Origin: Zobellia amurskyensis
Lineage (GTDB): Bacteria > Bacteroidota > Bacteroidia > Flavobacteriales > Flavobacteriaceae
DNA: 64,000 bases
Assembly: GCF_009725985.1 (NCBI RefSeq)
Contig: NZ_RCNR01000022.1
Coordinates: 1-64,000, forward strand
Direction: 5' to 3'
Notes under the pieces: model-generated
Told to the model about the DNA's origin: nothing
The model's database searches: none
The model's input: the letters and a program-made list of their open reading frames with translations, nothing else
Translations under genes and position numbers: made by a program
Shown: in pieces, positions 1-8,945 of the stretch
Numbering within the stretch: position 1 is the stretch's first letter
Layout: the number at the start of each line of letters is the position of its first letter

Positions 1-1
1 A

Positions 2-334
2 AAAAGAGAGGCTGTTCAAGAGGTAGGTCAAATTCTGAACCTTCCAGAGGTGCAATCTTATATTTGCGAAACATTAGAGAATAAAAAAGGGCTTGGTATT
101 TTTCCTCAACCCTTCATTGAGAAATTAATAAAGAATTACAATAAAGATCAAAAAACCCAATCTACAAGGCGAAAATTAAGAAGATTAATCATTGCTTATT
201 TACCCAAATCAATAGAAAATCAAATACGTTCAAAACTAAAAGCAGGTCCGTTAAGCAATCAATGGCTAGCTTTACGAACTCTTATGATACTTAAGACCTA
301 CGAAATGCTTACTGCAGATGCTCAAATAAAATAA
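2..334 (+). CDS. C-terminal end of an unidentified protein (cut by window start)
   Basis: The reading frame is open from base 2 to a TAA at 332-334, so about 110 residues of a longer protein are visible. GTG at 50 is an internal Val codon and not a convincing start, because the frame runs on upstream without a stop. The visible part is mostly helical, lysine-rich and charged, with no signal or membrane segment and no motif I recognise. It ends about 80 bases before tRNA-Leu. No function is assigned; the upstream sequence outside the window would be needed to identify the family. Confidence 0.6.
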   Translation, partial: KREAVQEVGQILNLPEVQSYICETLENKKGLGIFPQPFIEKLIKNYNKDQKTQSTRRKLRRLIIAYLPKSIENQIRSKLKAGPLSNQWLALRTLMILKTYEMLTADAQIK

Positions 335-384
335 ATACGCCTTACTATCTTTACATTTAATAAAACATAATTAGAAAGTTATTC

Positions 385-392
385 TATCTTTG
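385..392 (+). promoter_or_regulatory. candidate -7 promoter element for tRNA-Leu
   Basis: TATCTTTG matches the Bacteroidota -7 consensus TAnnTTTG exactly and lies 23 bases upstream of the mature tRNA 5' end, a reasonable distance for a short pre-tRNA leader. No clear TTTG -33 element is visible at the expected spacing, so this rests on one box. Confidence 0.45.
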
Positions 393-415
393 CAACGTTT
401 TTGACACCCCCTTAT

Positions 416-499
416 GCGCACGTGGCGGAATTGGTAGACGCGCCAGCTTGAGGGGCTGGTGGCCACTAGGCCGTGGAAGTTCGAGTCTTCTCGTGCGCA
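416..499 (+). tRNA. tRNA-Leu (anticodon GAG)
   Basis: The acceptor arm GCGCACG (416-422) pairs with CGTGCGC (492-498), followed by discriminator A499. The anticodon stem CCAGC/GCTGG (443-447, 455-459) encloses a 7-base loop with anticodon GAG at 450-452. A long variable arm between the anticodon and T arms is typical of tRNA-Leu, and the TTCGAGT segment fits the T loop. The CCA end is not encoded (the next bases are CATTA), so it must be added after transcription. A strong terminator follows directly, so it is probably a single-tRNA transcript. Confidence 0.96.
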
Positions 500-503
500 C
501 ATT

Positions 504-537
504 AAACCATCAATGAAATTCATTGATGGTTTTTTTT
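504..537 (+). terminator. intrinsic terminator of tRNA-Leu
   Basis: A 13-bp perfect inverted repeat (504-516 with 520-532) with a 3-base loop runs into a T tract (530-537), immediately after the tRNA. Confidence 0.9.
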
Positions 538-624
538 ATGTCTAGAATCCTTATCTTCTCTTAAATTAATCAACATTTTCATTAAAAGAGCTCATTTCTA
601 CCAGGTGACCTAAATAAAAATCAG

Positions 625-632
625 TAAATTTG
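625..632 (+). promoter_or_regulatory. candidate -7 element upstream of the MerR/B12 regulator
   Basis: TAAATTTG fits TAnnTTTG and lies 21 bases before the ATG at 654. No TTTG is seen at the -33 position. The bases around it (630-635 TTGTTT and 649-654 AAACAA) form a 6-bp inverted repeat reaching the start codon, a possible operator for autoregulation. This is weak evidence. Confidence 0.3.
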
Positions 633-653
633 TTTAATCTTTTGTAAAAAACA

Positions 654-1553
654 ATGAACACTTTAAAAAAAACGTTTACCATACGAGATTTAGAAAACCT
701 CTCTGGTATTAAAGCACATACGATTCGGATATGGGAGAAAAGATATAACCTTCTTTCCCCAGAACGTACGGATACCAATATTAGAAGGTATAGCCTGCAA
801 AGCCTACAGAAACTTTTGAACATTACATTGTTATATAGCAACGGACACAAAATATCCAAGATTGCTAATCTTAATGAAAATAAAATACCTGAGCTTGTAA
901 CCGGCTTAGTTTCCAAAAACAATAAAAGTCAGATTATAAATACTTTTAAGTTGTCTATGATCAATTTTGATCAACAACTGTTTACACAAACCTACAAGAC
1001 CCTTCTTCTTGAAAAATCGTTTTCAGAAATCTTCAAAGAAGTATTTGTACCCTTGTTAAACGATCTTGGGTTATTATGGCAGACGGATACCATTTGTCCC
1101 GCACACGAACATTTCATCTCCAACCTTATTAAGCAGAAAATCTTGATTAATACTCAAGAATTGACAATTCCTCAAGATGGTCTAAACAAGAAAACAACAT
1201 TTGTTGCTTATTTGCCAGAGAACGAAATTCATGAAATAGGTTTACTTTATCTGAATTATGAAATTGCTTCCCGTGGATATAAAACGGTTTATCTAGGGCA
1301 AACTGTTCCATTAGAGAATTTAGAAGAGGTTATGAAAACCTTTGATAGCACAACGTTTCTATCTTATTTTACCGTTTCGCCCTCCAAGGATAAAATCAAC
1401 GACTATATTGAACAATTTAATATACTTACTACCAATTACCCAAGTACCCAGCTCTGGCTATTAGGCCATCAGACCCAGCATATAGATTTACAGGGTTTAC
1501 CCAGTACAGTTGAGGTTTTTACTTCAATTGATAAAATAATTGAACAACTTTAA
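654..1553 (+). CDS. CarH/LitR-like MerR regulator with cobalamin-binding domain
   Basis: This 299-residue protein is a probable light- and B12-dependent repressor of the carotenoid genes that follow. Residues 8-75 form a MerR winged-helix DNA-binding domain (IRIWEKRYNLLSPERT is the usual recognition region). Residues about 95-170 fit the four-helix B12-cap domain and carry W142-x9-E152-H153, the Wx9EH signature of CarH-type photoreceptors. Residues about 180-298 form a Rossmann-like cobalamin-binding domain with E191-x-H193-x2-G196, whose His is the lower cobalt ligand in this fold. It lies 20 bases upstream of crtI in the same direction, so it may share the transcript. CarH-type proteins repress crt genes in the dark as adenosylcobalamin-bound tetramers and fall apart in light. 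Domain identity is strong; light sensing in this organism is inferred. Confidence 0.88.
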   Translation: MNTLKKTFTIRDLENLSGIKAHTIRIWEKRYNLLSPERTDTNIRRYSLQSLQKLLNITLLYSNGHKISKIANLNENKIPELVTGLVSKNNKSQIINTFKLSMINFDQQLFTQTYKTLLLEKSFSEIFKEVFVPLLNDLGLLWQTDTICPAHEHFISNLIKQKILINTQELTIPQDGLNKKTTFVAYLPENEIHEIGLLYLNYEIASRGYKTVYLGQTVPLENLEEVMKTFDSTTFLSYFTVSPSKDKINDYIEQFNILTTNYPSTQLWLLGHQTQHIDLQGLPSTVEVFTSIDKIIEQL

Positions 1554-1573
1554 GTTAGTTACCCCATTGTAAA

Positions 1574-3031
1574 ATGCAAAAAAAGATTGCCATAATCGGC
1601 TCAGGTTTCTCATCATTATCTGCTTCATGCTATTTAGCTAAAGAAGGCCATGAGGTAACGATTTATGAGAAAAACCAAACGGTAGGTGGCAGAGCCAGAC
1701 AGCTTATTAGAGATGGCTTTACTTTTGATATGGGACCTAGCTGGTACTGGATGCCGGATATTTTTGATAATTTTTTTAATGATTTTGGAAAGAAAACTTC
1801 AGATTATTATCAGCTAGACAAATTAAGTCCTGCCTATAAAATTTTCTTTGCGGACGACAACATTACTATTGGAGATTGTATAGATAAAATTTGTAAAGAA
1901 TTTGAACGCCTTGAGCCCGGAAGTGCACGCCACCTGAAAAACTTTATTGCCAAGGCACAAAAAAATTATGATATAGCCATTAACAAGGTTGTTCTAAGAC
2001 CAGGCTTATCCCCTTTAGAGCTAATTACACCTGAGACAGCTTTAAGGGTAGACCAATTCTTTAAGACTATTAGCGGAGAAGTTCGAAAAAAATTCAAGAA
2101 CCCTAAATTGGTTTCCACTCTTGAGTTTCCCGTGCTGTTCCTTGGCGCTAAGCCCAATAAAACACCATCCTTTTATAATTTTATGAATTATGCCGATTTT
2201 GGTCTGGGCACATGGCACCCCAAAGGGGGCATGTATGAAATTGTAAAAGCCATGAAAAATCTAGCTCAAGAATTGGGTGTTAAAATATGTACGGATGCAC
2301 CAGCGAGCAAAATAAATGTTGTAGGTGGCCTAGCTTCTGGGATTACTATTCATAATAAGGATATTTCAGCAGATGTTGTATTGAGTGGAGCTGACTATCA
2401 CCACTCCGAAACCTTGCTAGATATAGAATACAGGCAATACTCCGAGTCCTATTGGAACAAAAAGACCTTTGCACCTTCATCATTATTATTTTATATAGGC
2501 TTTGATAAGAAGCTAAAAAATGTAAACCATCATAATCTCTTTTTTGATACTGACTTTGAACGTCATGCTCAAGAAATTTATGATAACCCTAGTTGGCCTA
2601 AAGACCCATTGTTCTATGCAAACTTTCCCTCTATAACAGATTCCAGCATGGCACCAGTAAATTGCGAGACGGGTTTTTTCCTAGTTCCCATAGCTCCAGA
2701 TTTAACAGACACTCCTGAATTACGCAGTCAATATTTTGATATAATTATAGATAGATTTGAAAAACGTACCGAACAAAGTGTAAAATCAAACATCATTTTT
2801 AAAGAGTCCTTCTGTGTAAATGATTTCGTAGAGCAATACAATTCTTATAAAGGTAATGCCTATGGCATGGCCAACACGCTGAGTCAAACCGCCTTTCTAA
2901 GACCTAATTTAAAAAGTAAAAAAGTAAAAAACCTATATTTTACCGGCCAGTTGACTGTACCAGGTCCTGGTGTTCCTCCTGCTTTAATATCGGGCAAGCT
3001 TGTATCCCAATTAATTAATAAGAACATCTAA
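1574..3031 (+). CDS. crtI: phytoene desaturase (CrtI type)
   Basis: This 485-residue FAD-dependent carotenoid desaturase converts colourless phytoene to lycopene by successive dehydrogenations at the membrane. The N-terminus has the dinucleotide-binding fold with GSG at 9-11 and an acidic residue E32 at the end of beta 2, followed by VGGRAR. The C-terminus carries the CrtI signature around YFTGQLTVPGPGVPPALISG, which closes the FAD site. Length is normal for the bacterial family. It is the first enzyme gene of a three-gene run with crtB 11 bases downstream, and sits directly after the CarH-like regulator. Other CrtI-fold enzymes (neurosporene desaturase, CrtN, CrtO) are possible by fold, but pairing with crtB and crtZ favours phytoene desaturase. 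Confidence 0.95.
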   Translation: MQKKIAIIGSGFSSLSASCYLAKEGHEVTIYEKNQTVGGRARQLIRDGFTFDMGPSWYWMPDIFDNFFNDFGKKTSDYYQLDKLSPAYKIFFADDNITIGDCIDKICKEFERLEPGSARHLKNFIAKAQKNYDIAINKVVLRPGLSPLELITPETALRVDQFFKTISGEVRKKFKNPKLVSTLEFPVLFLGAKPNKTPSFYNFMNYADFGLGTWHPKGGMYEIVKAMKNLAQELGVKICTDAPASKINVVGGLASGITIHNKDISADVVLSGADYHHSETLLDIEYRQYSESYWNKKTFAPSSLLFYIGFDKKLKNVNHHNLFFDTDFERHAQEIYDNPSWPKDPLFYANFPSITDSSMAPVNCETGFFLVPIAPDLTDTPELRSQYFDIIIDRFEKRTEQSVKSNIIFKESFCVNDFVEQYNSYKGNAYGMANTLSQTAFLRPNLKSKKVKNLYFTGQLTVPGPGVPPALISGKLVSQLINKNI

Positions 3032-3042
3032 AAGCCAACACT

Positions 3043-3882
3043 ATGAAAGCCCTTTTCGATAAAGTTTCTTACCAGTGCAGCCAGATTGTTACGGAGTCGT
3101 ACAGCACTTCGTTTACATTAGCAACAAAAATGTTATCGTCAACCATTAGAGCAGATATTTACAACATCTATGGCTTTGTACGCTTTGCGGATGAAATTGT
3201 GGATACATTTGACCAGTATGATAAGGAAAAGCTTTTTAATCAATTTGAAGCCAGCCTTAAAGATGCGTTAGAACAAAAGATAAGCCTTAACCCTATTCTC
3301 AATTCTTTTCAGCATACCTATCATAAATATGAATTGCCATATGAACTAGTTGCAGCTTTTATGAAGAGTATGCGAATGGACCTCTACAAGAACGTCTATA
3401 GAACAGATGAAGAATATAAAGAATATATCTATGGATCGGCAGATGTGGTTGGTCTAATGTGTTTAAAGGTCTTCGTAAAAGGTGATATGGAAAAATACAA
3501 TAACTTAAAGGAGACTGCTATGGCGTTGGGTTCTGCCTTTCAAAAAGTAAACTTCCTACGAGACCTTAAAAGCGATTTTGAAGATTTAAACCGTAGTTAC
3601 TTCCCCAACACTGATTTGGCCATGTTGGATGAAGCCTCCAAAACTCGAATCGTAAATGAAATAAAAGCAGATTTTGAACTGGCCTATACAGGTATTCTTC
3701 AATTACCAAATGAGGCTAAATTTGGTGTTTATACAGCCTATAAATACTATTATAGACTATTGAAAAAATTACAACGCACACCGTCGTTGGAAATTAGAAA
3801 GGTGCGTATTCGTGTTCCTAACTACGAGAAATTTGGTGTTTTGGCCAAATCGTACGTAAATTATAAATTGAATTTGGTTTAG
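3043..3882 (+). CDS. crtB: phytoene synthase
   Basis: This 279-residue squalene/phytoene synthase condenses two geranylgeranyl diphosphates into phytoene, the entry step of C40 carotenoid synthesis. The first Mg-diphosphate-binding motif is D50-E-I-V-D54 within GFVRFADEIVDTF. The second is around residues 170-188, with D174 and D178 and the conserved NRSYFP. Length is typical. It lies between crtI and crtZ with gaps of 11 and 1 bases, so the three are almost certainly co-transcribed. Confidence 0.95.
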   Translation: MKALFDKVSYQCSQIVTESYSTSFTLATKMLSSTIRADIYNIYGFVRFADEIVDTFDQYDKEKLFNQFEASLKDALEQKISLNPILNSFQHTYHKYELPYELVAAFMKSMRMDLYKNVYRTDEEYKEYIYGSADVVGLMCLKVFVKGDMEKYNNLKETAMALGSAFQKVNFLRDLKSDFEDLNRSYFPNTDLAMLDEASKTRIVNEIKADFELAYTGILQLPNEAKFGVYTAYKYYYRLLKKLQRTPSLEIRKVRIRVPNYEKFGVLAKSYVNYKLNLV

Positions 3883-3883
3883 T

Positions 3884-4339
3884 ATGAAGACAGTTATTTG
3901 GTTAGCCCTTTTTTTTGGCACATTTTCCTTTATGGAATTTATGGCATGGTTTACCCATAAGTACATTATGCATGGTTTTCTTTGGAGCCTTCACCAAGAT
4001 CACCACAAAAAAGACCATGACTCATGGTTCGAAAGAAATGATGCTTTTTTTGTATTTTACGCCGTTGTAAGCATGGTACTTTTCTATCTTGGTGCTCAAA
4101 CTTCTTTTTGGTATGGCTGGCCCTTAGGTTTTGGTATTCTGGCCTATGGCATTGCTTACTTTCTAGTGCATGATATCTTCATACATCAGCGGTTTAAACT
4201 TTTTAGGAACGCTAATCATTGGTATGCCAAGGGAGTTCGTAGAGCGCATAAAATGCACCACAAACATTTGGGCAAAGGAGATGGAGAATGCTTTGGTATG
4301 CTGATTGTTCCTTTTAAATACTTCAAGAACAAATCATAA
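3884..4339 (+). CDS. crtZ: beta-carotene 3-hydroxylase (CrtZ type)
   Basis: This 151-residue non-haem di-iron hydroxylase of the fatty-acid hydroxylase superfamily turns beta-carotene into zeaxanthin. All histidine clusters are visible: H25/H30, H37-x2-H40-H41, H96/H101 and H122-x2-H125-H126. Hydrophobic segments at about 3-22, 54-72 and 82-98 agree with a membrane protein. Its ATG is one base after the crtB stop, which suggests translational coupling. Its substrate needs a lycopene cyclase, and none is encoded in this window. It converges on the minus-strand thioredoxin gene with only 5 bases between stop codons and no terminator. Confidence 0.94.
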   Translation: MKTVIWLALFFGTFSFMEFMAWFTHKYIMHGFLWSLHQDHHKKDHDSWFERNDAFFVFYAVVSMVLFYLGAQTSFWYGWPLGFGILAYGIAYFLVHDIFIHQRFKLFRNANHWYAKGVRRAHKMHHKHLGKGDGECFGMLIVPFKYFKNKS

Positions 4340-4344
4340 ACTTG

Positions 4345-4905
4345 TTACTCTACTATAAGCTTCTCTAGGAGCCTCCTGACTTCTTCACTGTTCCAATCTA
4401 TAGCACCGTTTTCGGCCATTACTATTTTGCCCTGTTTACTTATGATGTAAGTTGTAGGTATAGTGGTAGATTTAAATATTTCTGGCATATGGTCGTCAGC
4501 TAGATAAAAAGGCAGTCGGTAAGATTTTTTTGAAACGAAACCTTTTACCTTTATAGATTCCTCCTCACTAACTAACATAAAGCTTACCTTATCACTATAA
4601 TCATTGTATAGCGCCTGAATATCCGGCATCTCCTTTAAACAGGGCTTACACCATGTTGCCCATAGATTCAAAAAAACTACTTTTCCTTTGTTCTCTTGAA
4701 AAGCATGTGTTTTACCATTCAGGTCTTTTATTTCCCAATTATAAGTATTTTCGGGAATGGTTTTCTCCGCTTTTAGTTTCACGGATGTATAGGACATGAG
4801 TCTACCCATGTAACCTCTTAATCTAGGCCCTACAGGTGTCAATAAAATGATACAGACCGCAATCAGCAGTACTACTAAGACAATATACTTTAAAGACCGC
4901 TTCAA
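4345..4905 (-). CDS. TlpA-like membrane-anchored thiol-disulfide oxidoreductase
   Basis: This 186-residue protein has one N-terminal membrane anchor (about 7-24) and a periplasmic thioredoxin-fold domain (about 55-185). The active site is intact, with C86-K-P-C89 in WATWCKPC and the cis-proline in TIP(150)TTYII. TlpA/ResA-type proteins reduce disulfides of exported proteins, often in cytochrome c maturation; the partner here is unknown. Its start overlaps the stop of the upstream paralogue by 4 bases (ATGA type), so the two are translated as a pair. It converges on crtZ. Confidence 0.88.
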   Translation of the reverse strand: MKRSLKYIVLVVLLIAVCIILLTPVGPRLRGYMGRLMSYTSVKLKAEKTIPENTYNWEIKDLNGKTHAFQENKGKVVFLNLWATWCKPCLKEMPDIQALYNDYSDKVSFMLVSEEESIKVKGFVSKKSYRLPFYLADDHMPEIFKSTTIPTTYIISKQGKIVMAENGAIDWNSEEVRRLLEKLIVE

Positions 4906-5459
4906 GACTTACCAGCAAGTGAATCTAAAAGTTCGGTAACCGTATTACTATCCCAGTCATGTGTTTCCTCGGTATGAACTACAATATCACCATTTTCATC
5001 AATAATATAAGTCCCTTGAATTTTTGGAATTTTAAGCGGTGCGTCTTGTCCAACAATTCTATAAGTTACAGGAAAGGTGTATTTGTTCTTTGCCATGAAC
5101 TCTTCCACTGGTTCGCGCTCTTCATTGGTAACGATATAAAAATCGACCTTATCGGAATAACTATCGTATAATTTTTGAATACCGTTTAATTCCGCTGCAC
5201 TAGGCGTATTCCATGACGCCCAAAAATGAACGAATGACACTTTACCCTTTGACTCTTGAAAATTAAATAAATTCCAATCTGCATCCTTAAGCTTCCAACC
5301 ATAACCATCAATTTGTTGCCTATCCTCTACCTTAATGATATCTGGAGGAGAAGCAAATAAACGCATTAGCCAAATTTTGCCCCAATAACCTACTGGTGTA
5401 ACAAAAAAGGAAAGCACGAAGGCCATAACAATAAGCGTAAAGAAAGTTTTTCTTTTCAT
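4902..5459 (-). CDS. thioredoxin-fold membrane protein lacking the CxxC active site
   Basis: This 185-residue paralogue of the next gene has the same architecture: an N-terminal membrane segment (about 5-24) followed by TPVG, then a TlpA-like domain. The redox centre is lost. The position matching WCKPC reads WNTPS (N84, S87), and the cis-proline loop TIPTTYII has become KIQGTYII (Q148). The rest of the fold (the GKV-F-FWASW strand, the YSDKV segment, TYIIDENG) is preserved and the frame is intact, so it is not simply a decayed gene. It overlaps the redox-active partner by 4 bases. A structural or binding role beside the partner is inference. Confidence 0.85.
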   Translation of the reverse strand: MKRKTFFTLIVMAFVLSFFVTPVGYWGKIWLMRLFASPPDIIKVEDRQQIDGYGWKLKDADWNLFNFQESKGKVSFVHFWASWNTPSAAELNGIQKLYDSYSDKVDFYIVTNEEREPVEEFMAKNKYTFPVTYRIVGQDAPLKIPKIQGTYIIDENGDIVVHTEETHDWDSNTVTELLDSLAGKS

Positions 5460-5483
5460 AAAAGATATCCAATAGACTAAAAC

Positions 5484-5510
5484 TAAAAAACTCCCGCTAA
5501 TTAACGGGAG
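5484..5510 (-). terminator. terminator downstream of aconitase
   Basis: The stem CTCCCG/CGGGAG (5491-5496, 5505-5510) has an A run on its left (5485-5490) that becomes a U tract on the minus strand. It separates acnA from the thioredoxin-fold pair. The right side is also T-rich. Confidence 0.75.
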
Positions 5511-5535
5511 CTTTTATATACCATTTCAAAATTGA

Positions 5536-7803
5536 TTAGGCTACATTTTCCTTTTTAATAACATTCAATGCAGAACCTTCTCTGTACCAATCTATTTGAG
5601 GTTGGTTGTATGTATGGTTTAACTTAATAACATCCTTACTACCATCCGCATGAACCAACTCTAAAGTTAATTGCTTGTCCGGTGCAAACTCCGCTATATC
5701 AATAAAGTTAAATGTATCATCTTCCTGTACTAGATCGTAATCTGCTTCATTAGCAAATGTTAATCCTAACATACCTTGTTTTTTAAGGTTTGTTTCGTGT
5801 ATACGAGCAAAAGATTTTACAATTACCGCTGCAACACCTAAATGTCTTGGCTCCATAGCTGCATGCTCACGAGATGAACCTTCACCATAGTTATGATCAC
5901 CAACAACTATAGACCTAACACCCGCTGCTTTATAAGCACGTGCCGTATCAGGAACACCTGCAAACTCGCCCGTCAATTGATTCTTGACAAAGTTTGTCTT
6001 TTTGCCAAATGCATTTACCGCACCAATTAAACAGTTGTTAGATATATTATCTAAATGACCACGGAAACGCAACCAAGGACCTGCCATAGAAATGTGGTCC
6101 GTTGTACATTTACCAAAAGCCTTAATAAGCAATTTAGCACCCATTAAACTTTCATCCTTTATTGGGGTAAAGGGTTCTAACAATTGTAATCTTTCAGATT
6201 CAGGAGAAACTTTAACCTCTACACCGGAACCGTCTGCATCAGGAGCTAAGAAACCAGCATCTTCTACAGCAAAGCCTTTTGGAGGCAACTCTATACCTAA
6301 TGGCATATCTAGTTTAACTTCTTCCCCATCTTCATTAAGTAATGTATCGTTCATTGGATCAAAATCCAAACGACCAGATATTGCTATTGCAGCAACCATT
6401 TCTGGAGAACCTACAAACGCATGTGTATTTGGATTACCATCTGCCCTTTTAGAGAAGTTACGGTTAAAAGAGTGTACAATAGTGTTCTTCTCATCGCCTT
6501 TTGCATCACTTCTATCCCATTGACCAATACATGGTCCACAAGCATTCGTAAAGATTGTAGCACCTAAGTTTTCAAAAATTTCTAAAATACCATCTCTTTC
6601 AGCAGTAAAACGAATTTGCTCTGATCCTGGGTTGATACCAAAATCAGATTTTGGTTTAATTTTTTTATCTACCGCTTGTTTAGCAATAGACGCAGCTCTA
6701 GTTAAATCTTCGTAAGAAGAATTCGTACAAGAACCTATTAATCCCCATTCCACTTTTAAAGGCCAGTCATTCGCTTTGGCCTTCTCTCCCAACTCGCCTA
6801 CTGGTGTAGCCAAATCTGGAGTAAAAGGACCGTTTAAATGAGGTCTTAGCTCATCTAAATTAATTTCTATAACCTCATCAAAATATTGCTCTGGGTTAGC
6901 ATATACCTCTGCATCTGCAGTTAAGTATTCTTTTACCTGGTTAGCAGCATCTGCAACATCATTACGGTCAGTGGCACGTAAATAACGCTCCATAGACTCA
7001 TCATAACCAAATGTAGAAGTAGTAGCTCCTACTTCCGCACCCATATTGCAAATAGTACCTTTACCGGTACAAGAAAGGTTTTTAGCACCCTCTCCAAAAT
7101 ATTCTACAATTGCACCGGTACCGCCTTTTACGGTTAAGATACCTGCAACCTTTAAAATAACATCCTTAGCAGAAGTCCACCCAGAAATATTACCGGTTAA
7201 TTTAACACCTATTAGTTTAGGAAATTTAAGCTCCCAAGCCATACCTGCCATAACATCTACAGCATCTGCACCACCAACACCAATAGCAACCATACCTAAC
7301 CCACCAGCGTTAACCGTGTGAGAATCCGTACCGATCATCATTCCACCTGGAAATGCATAATTTTCTAAAACTACTTGGTGAATGATACCTGCTCCCGGTT
7401 TCCAGAAACCAATACCATATTTATTTGAAACAGACTCTAAAAAGTTAAAAACCTCTGCACTTGTAGAGTTCGCTACTTTTAAATCCGAAACAGCGCCACT
7501 TTTTGCTTGTATTAAGTGATCACAGTGTACTGTGGTTGGCACTGCAACCTTTGGCTTACCTGCTTGCATAAACTGCAAAAGAGCCATCTGCGCGGTAGCA
7601 TCTTGACAAGCGATACGATCTGGAGCAAAATCCACATAGTCTTTTCCCCTTGTAAATGCTTTGCTAGGGTTACCGTCCCACAAGTGGGAATATAAAATTT
7701 TCTCTGAAAGGGTAAGCGGTTTGCCGACAATTTCACGTGCTTTATCAACACGTTCGGCCATATTGGCGTATACCCCTTTGATCATATCAATATCAAATGC
7801 CAT
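5536..7803 (-). CDS. acn: aconitate hydratase
   Basis: This 755-residue [4Fe-4S] enzyme interconverts citrate and isocitrate in the TCA cycle. The cluster ligands are C359 in IGSCTNSSY and C422/C425 in [10 protein letters not shown]. The substrate-binding [13 protein letters not shown] segment is at about 158-170, and the C-terminal swivel domain carries [17 protein letters not shown]. Length and sequence character fit the mitochondrial-type aconitase common in Bacteroidota rather than the longer AcnA/IRP type or AcnB. It is followed by a terminator and preceded by a 184-base gap, so it looks monocistronic. Confidence 0.96.
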   Translation of the reverse strand: MAFDIDMIKGVYANMAERVDKAREIVGKPLTLSEKILYSHLWDGNPSKAFTRGKDYVDFAPDRIACQDATAQMALLQFMQAGKPKVAVPTTVHCDHLIQAKSGAVSDLKVANSTSAEVFNFLESVSNKYGIGFWKPGAGIIHQVVLENYAFPGGMMIGTDSHTVNAGGLGMVAIGVGGADAVDVMAGMAWELKFPKLIGVKLTGNISGWTSAKDVILKVAGILTVKGGTGAIVEYFGEGAKNLSCTGKGTICNMGAEVGATTSTFGYDESMERYLRATDRNDVADAANQVKEYLTADAEVYANPEQYFDEVIEINLDELRPHLNGPFTPDLATPVGELGEKAKANDWPLKVEWGLIGSCTNSSYEDLTRAASIAKQAVDKKIKPKSDFGINPGSEQIRFTAERDGILEIFENLGATIFTNACGPCIGQWDRSDAKGDEKNTIVHSFNRNFSKRADGNPNTHAFVGSPEMVAAIAISGRLDFDPMNDTLLNEDGEEVKLDMPLGIELPPKGFAVEDAGFLAPDADGSGVEVKVSPESERLQLLEPFTPIKDESLMGAKLLIKAFGKCTTDHISMAGPWLRFRGHLDNISNNCLIGAVNAFGKKTNFVKNQLTGEFAGVPDTARAYKAAGVRSIVVGDHNYGEGSSREHAAMEPRHLGVAAVIVKSFARIHETNLKKQGMLGLTFANEADYDLVQEDDTFNFIDIAEFAPDKQLTLELVHADGSKDVIKLNHTYNQPQIDWYREGSALNVIKKENVA

Positions 7804-7987
7804 TATCTAATTTGTTTAAGTTATTGTAATCCCGTAAAATTAAGAAAATAAGAAGCGTAAATAAAACTTTTGCCTTAGGATTCACACCTTTTTTAGAAAT
7901 TGATCAGTAGATTGCCCTTAGGTTGCACTAACTAAGGCATTAAAGGTAGAAAACTTGAGAATTTACAGAAGATATGTTAATTTCTCG

Positions 7988-8941
7988 CTAGAGTAATTTC
8001 GCAATAATAGCCTCTTCAGAAATACCTTCGGCCTCTGCTTTGTAATTTTTGATAAGTCGATGTCTTAAAATACCCGTTGCAACAGCTTGAATGTCTTCCG
8101 CATCCGGTGAAAATTTACCCTGTATAGCGGCATGTGCCTTTGCTGCTAAAACCAGATTTTGAGAAGCTCTTGGGCCCGCCCCCCAATCTATGTATTGTTT
8201 AACATAGTCACTCGCCGTTTCCAGATTTGGACGTGTAGAATTCACCAATTTTACTGCATACTCCACCACGTTATCCGGTACAGGAATACGGCGCACGAGT
8301 TGCTGAACATCAATTATTTCTTGAGCATTGAACAACGCCTGTACATTAACAGAGCGGTCTGAAGTGGTGCTTTTAACAACTTCAATTTCTTCTTCTACAG
8401 AAGGGTATTTTAGCTCAATAGCGAACATAAAACGGTCTAACTGTGCTTCAGGAAGCGGGTAAGTACCTTCTTGTTCAATAGGGTTTTGAGTAGCCAAAAC
8501 AAAATAAGGAAGTTCTAGTTTATGCTGTTGACCAGCAATGGTCACTGAACGCTCTTGCATGGCCTCCAACAACGCGGCCTGTGTTTTAGGCGGTGTACGG
8601 TTAATCTCATCGGCCAAAATGATATTACCGAAAATAGGACCTTTTATAAATTTGAAATTTCGGTTTTGATCAAGAACCTCACTACCAAGAATATCACTTG
8701 GCATTAAATCCGGTGTAAATTGAATACGTTTAAAATCAAGCCCTAAAGTTTGGGCTATGGTATTCACCATTAACGTCTTGGCCAAACCAGGAACACCTAT
8801 CAATAAAGAATGGCCACCCGTATAAATGCTTAAAAGAATTTGGTCTATTACCTCATCTTGACCAATAATGACCTTGGCAATTTCTTTTTTGAGCGCCTTG
8901 TGTTTTTCTACGAGATTTTTGATTGCCTGAACGTCTGACAT
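7988..8941 (-). CDS. MoxR-family AAA+ ATPase
   Basis: This 317-residue cytoplasmic AAA+ ATPase has Walker A G49VPGLAKT56 and Walker B ILADE (108-112), followed by NRTPPKTQAALLEAMQE typical of MoxR. The C-terminal lid is at about 200-317. MoxR proteins act as chaperones, usually with VWA-domain or DUF58 proteins encoded beside them. None is next to this gene, which instead sits 4 bases downstream of a SurA-like chaperone gene. Its client is therefore not indicated by context. Confidence 0.92.
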   Translation of the reverse strand: MSDVQAIKNLVEKHKALKKEIAKVIIGQDEVIDQILLSIYTGGHSLLIGVPGLAKTLMVNTIAQTLGLDFKRIQFTPDLMPSDILGSEVLDQNRNFKFIKGPIFGNIILADEINRTPPKTQAALLEAMQERSVTIAGQQHKLELPYFVLATQNPIEQEGTYPLPEAQLDRFMFAIELKYPSVEEEIEVVKSTTSDRSVNVQALFNAQEIIDVQQLVRRIPVPDNVVEYAVKLVNSTRPNLETASDYVKQYIDWGAGPRASQNLVLAAKAHAAIQGKFSPDAEDIQAVATGILRHRLIKNYKAEAEGISEEAIIAKLL

Positions 8942-8945
8942 GCAT

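Noticed and set aside
566-922. 118-codon minus-strand frame opposite the CarH-like gene
   Set aside because: It overlaps the well-supported regulator in antisense and shows no protein features of its own.
7046-7321. antisense frames over aconitase rich in Pro/Ala/Ser
   Set aside because: They are shadows of codon bias in a highly conserved gene; no start region or conservation argument.
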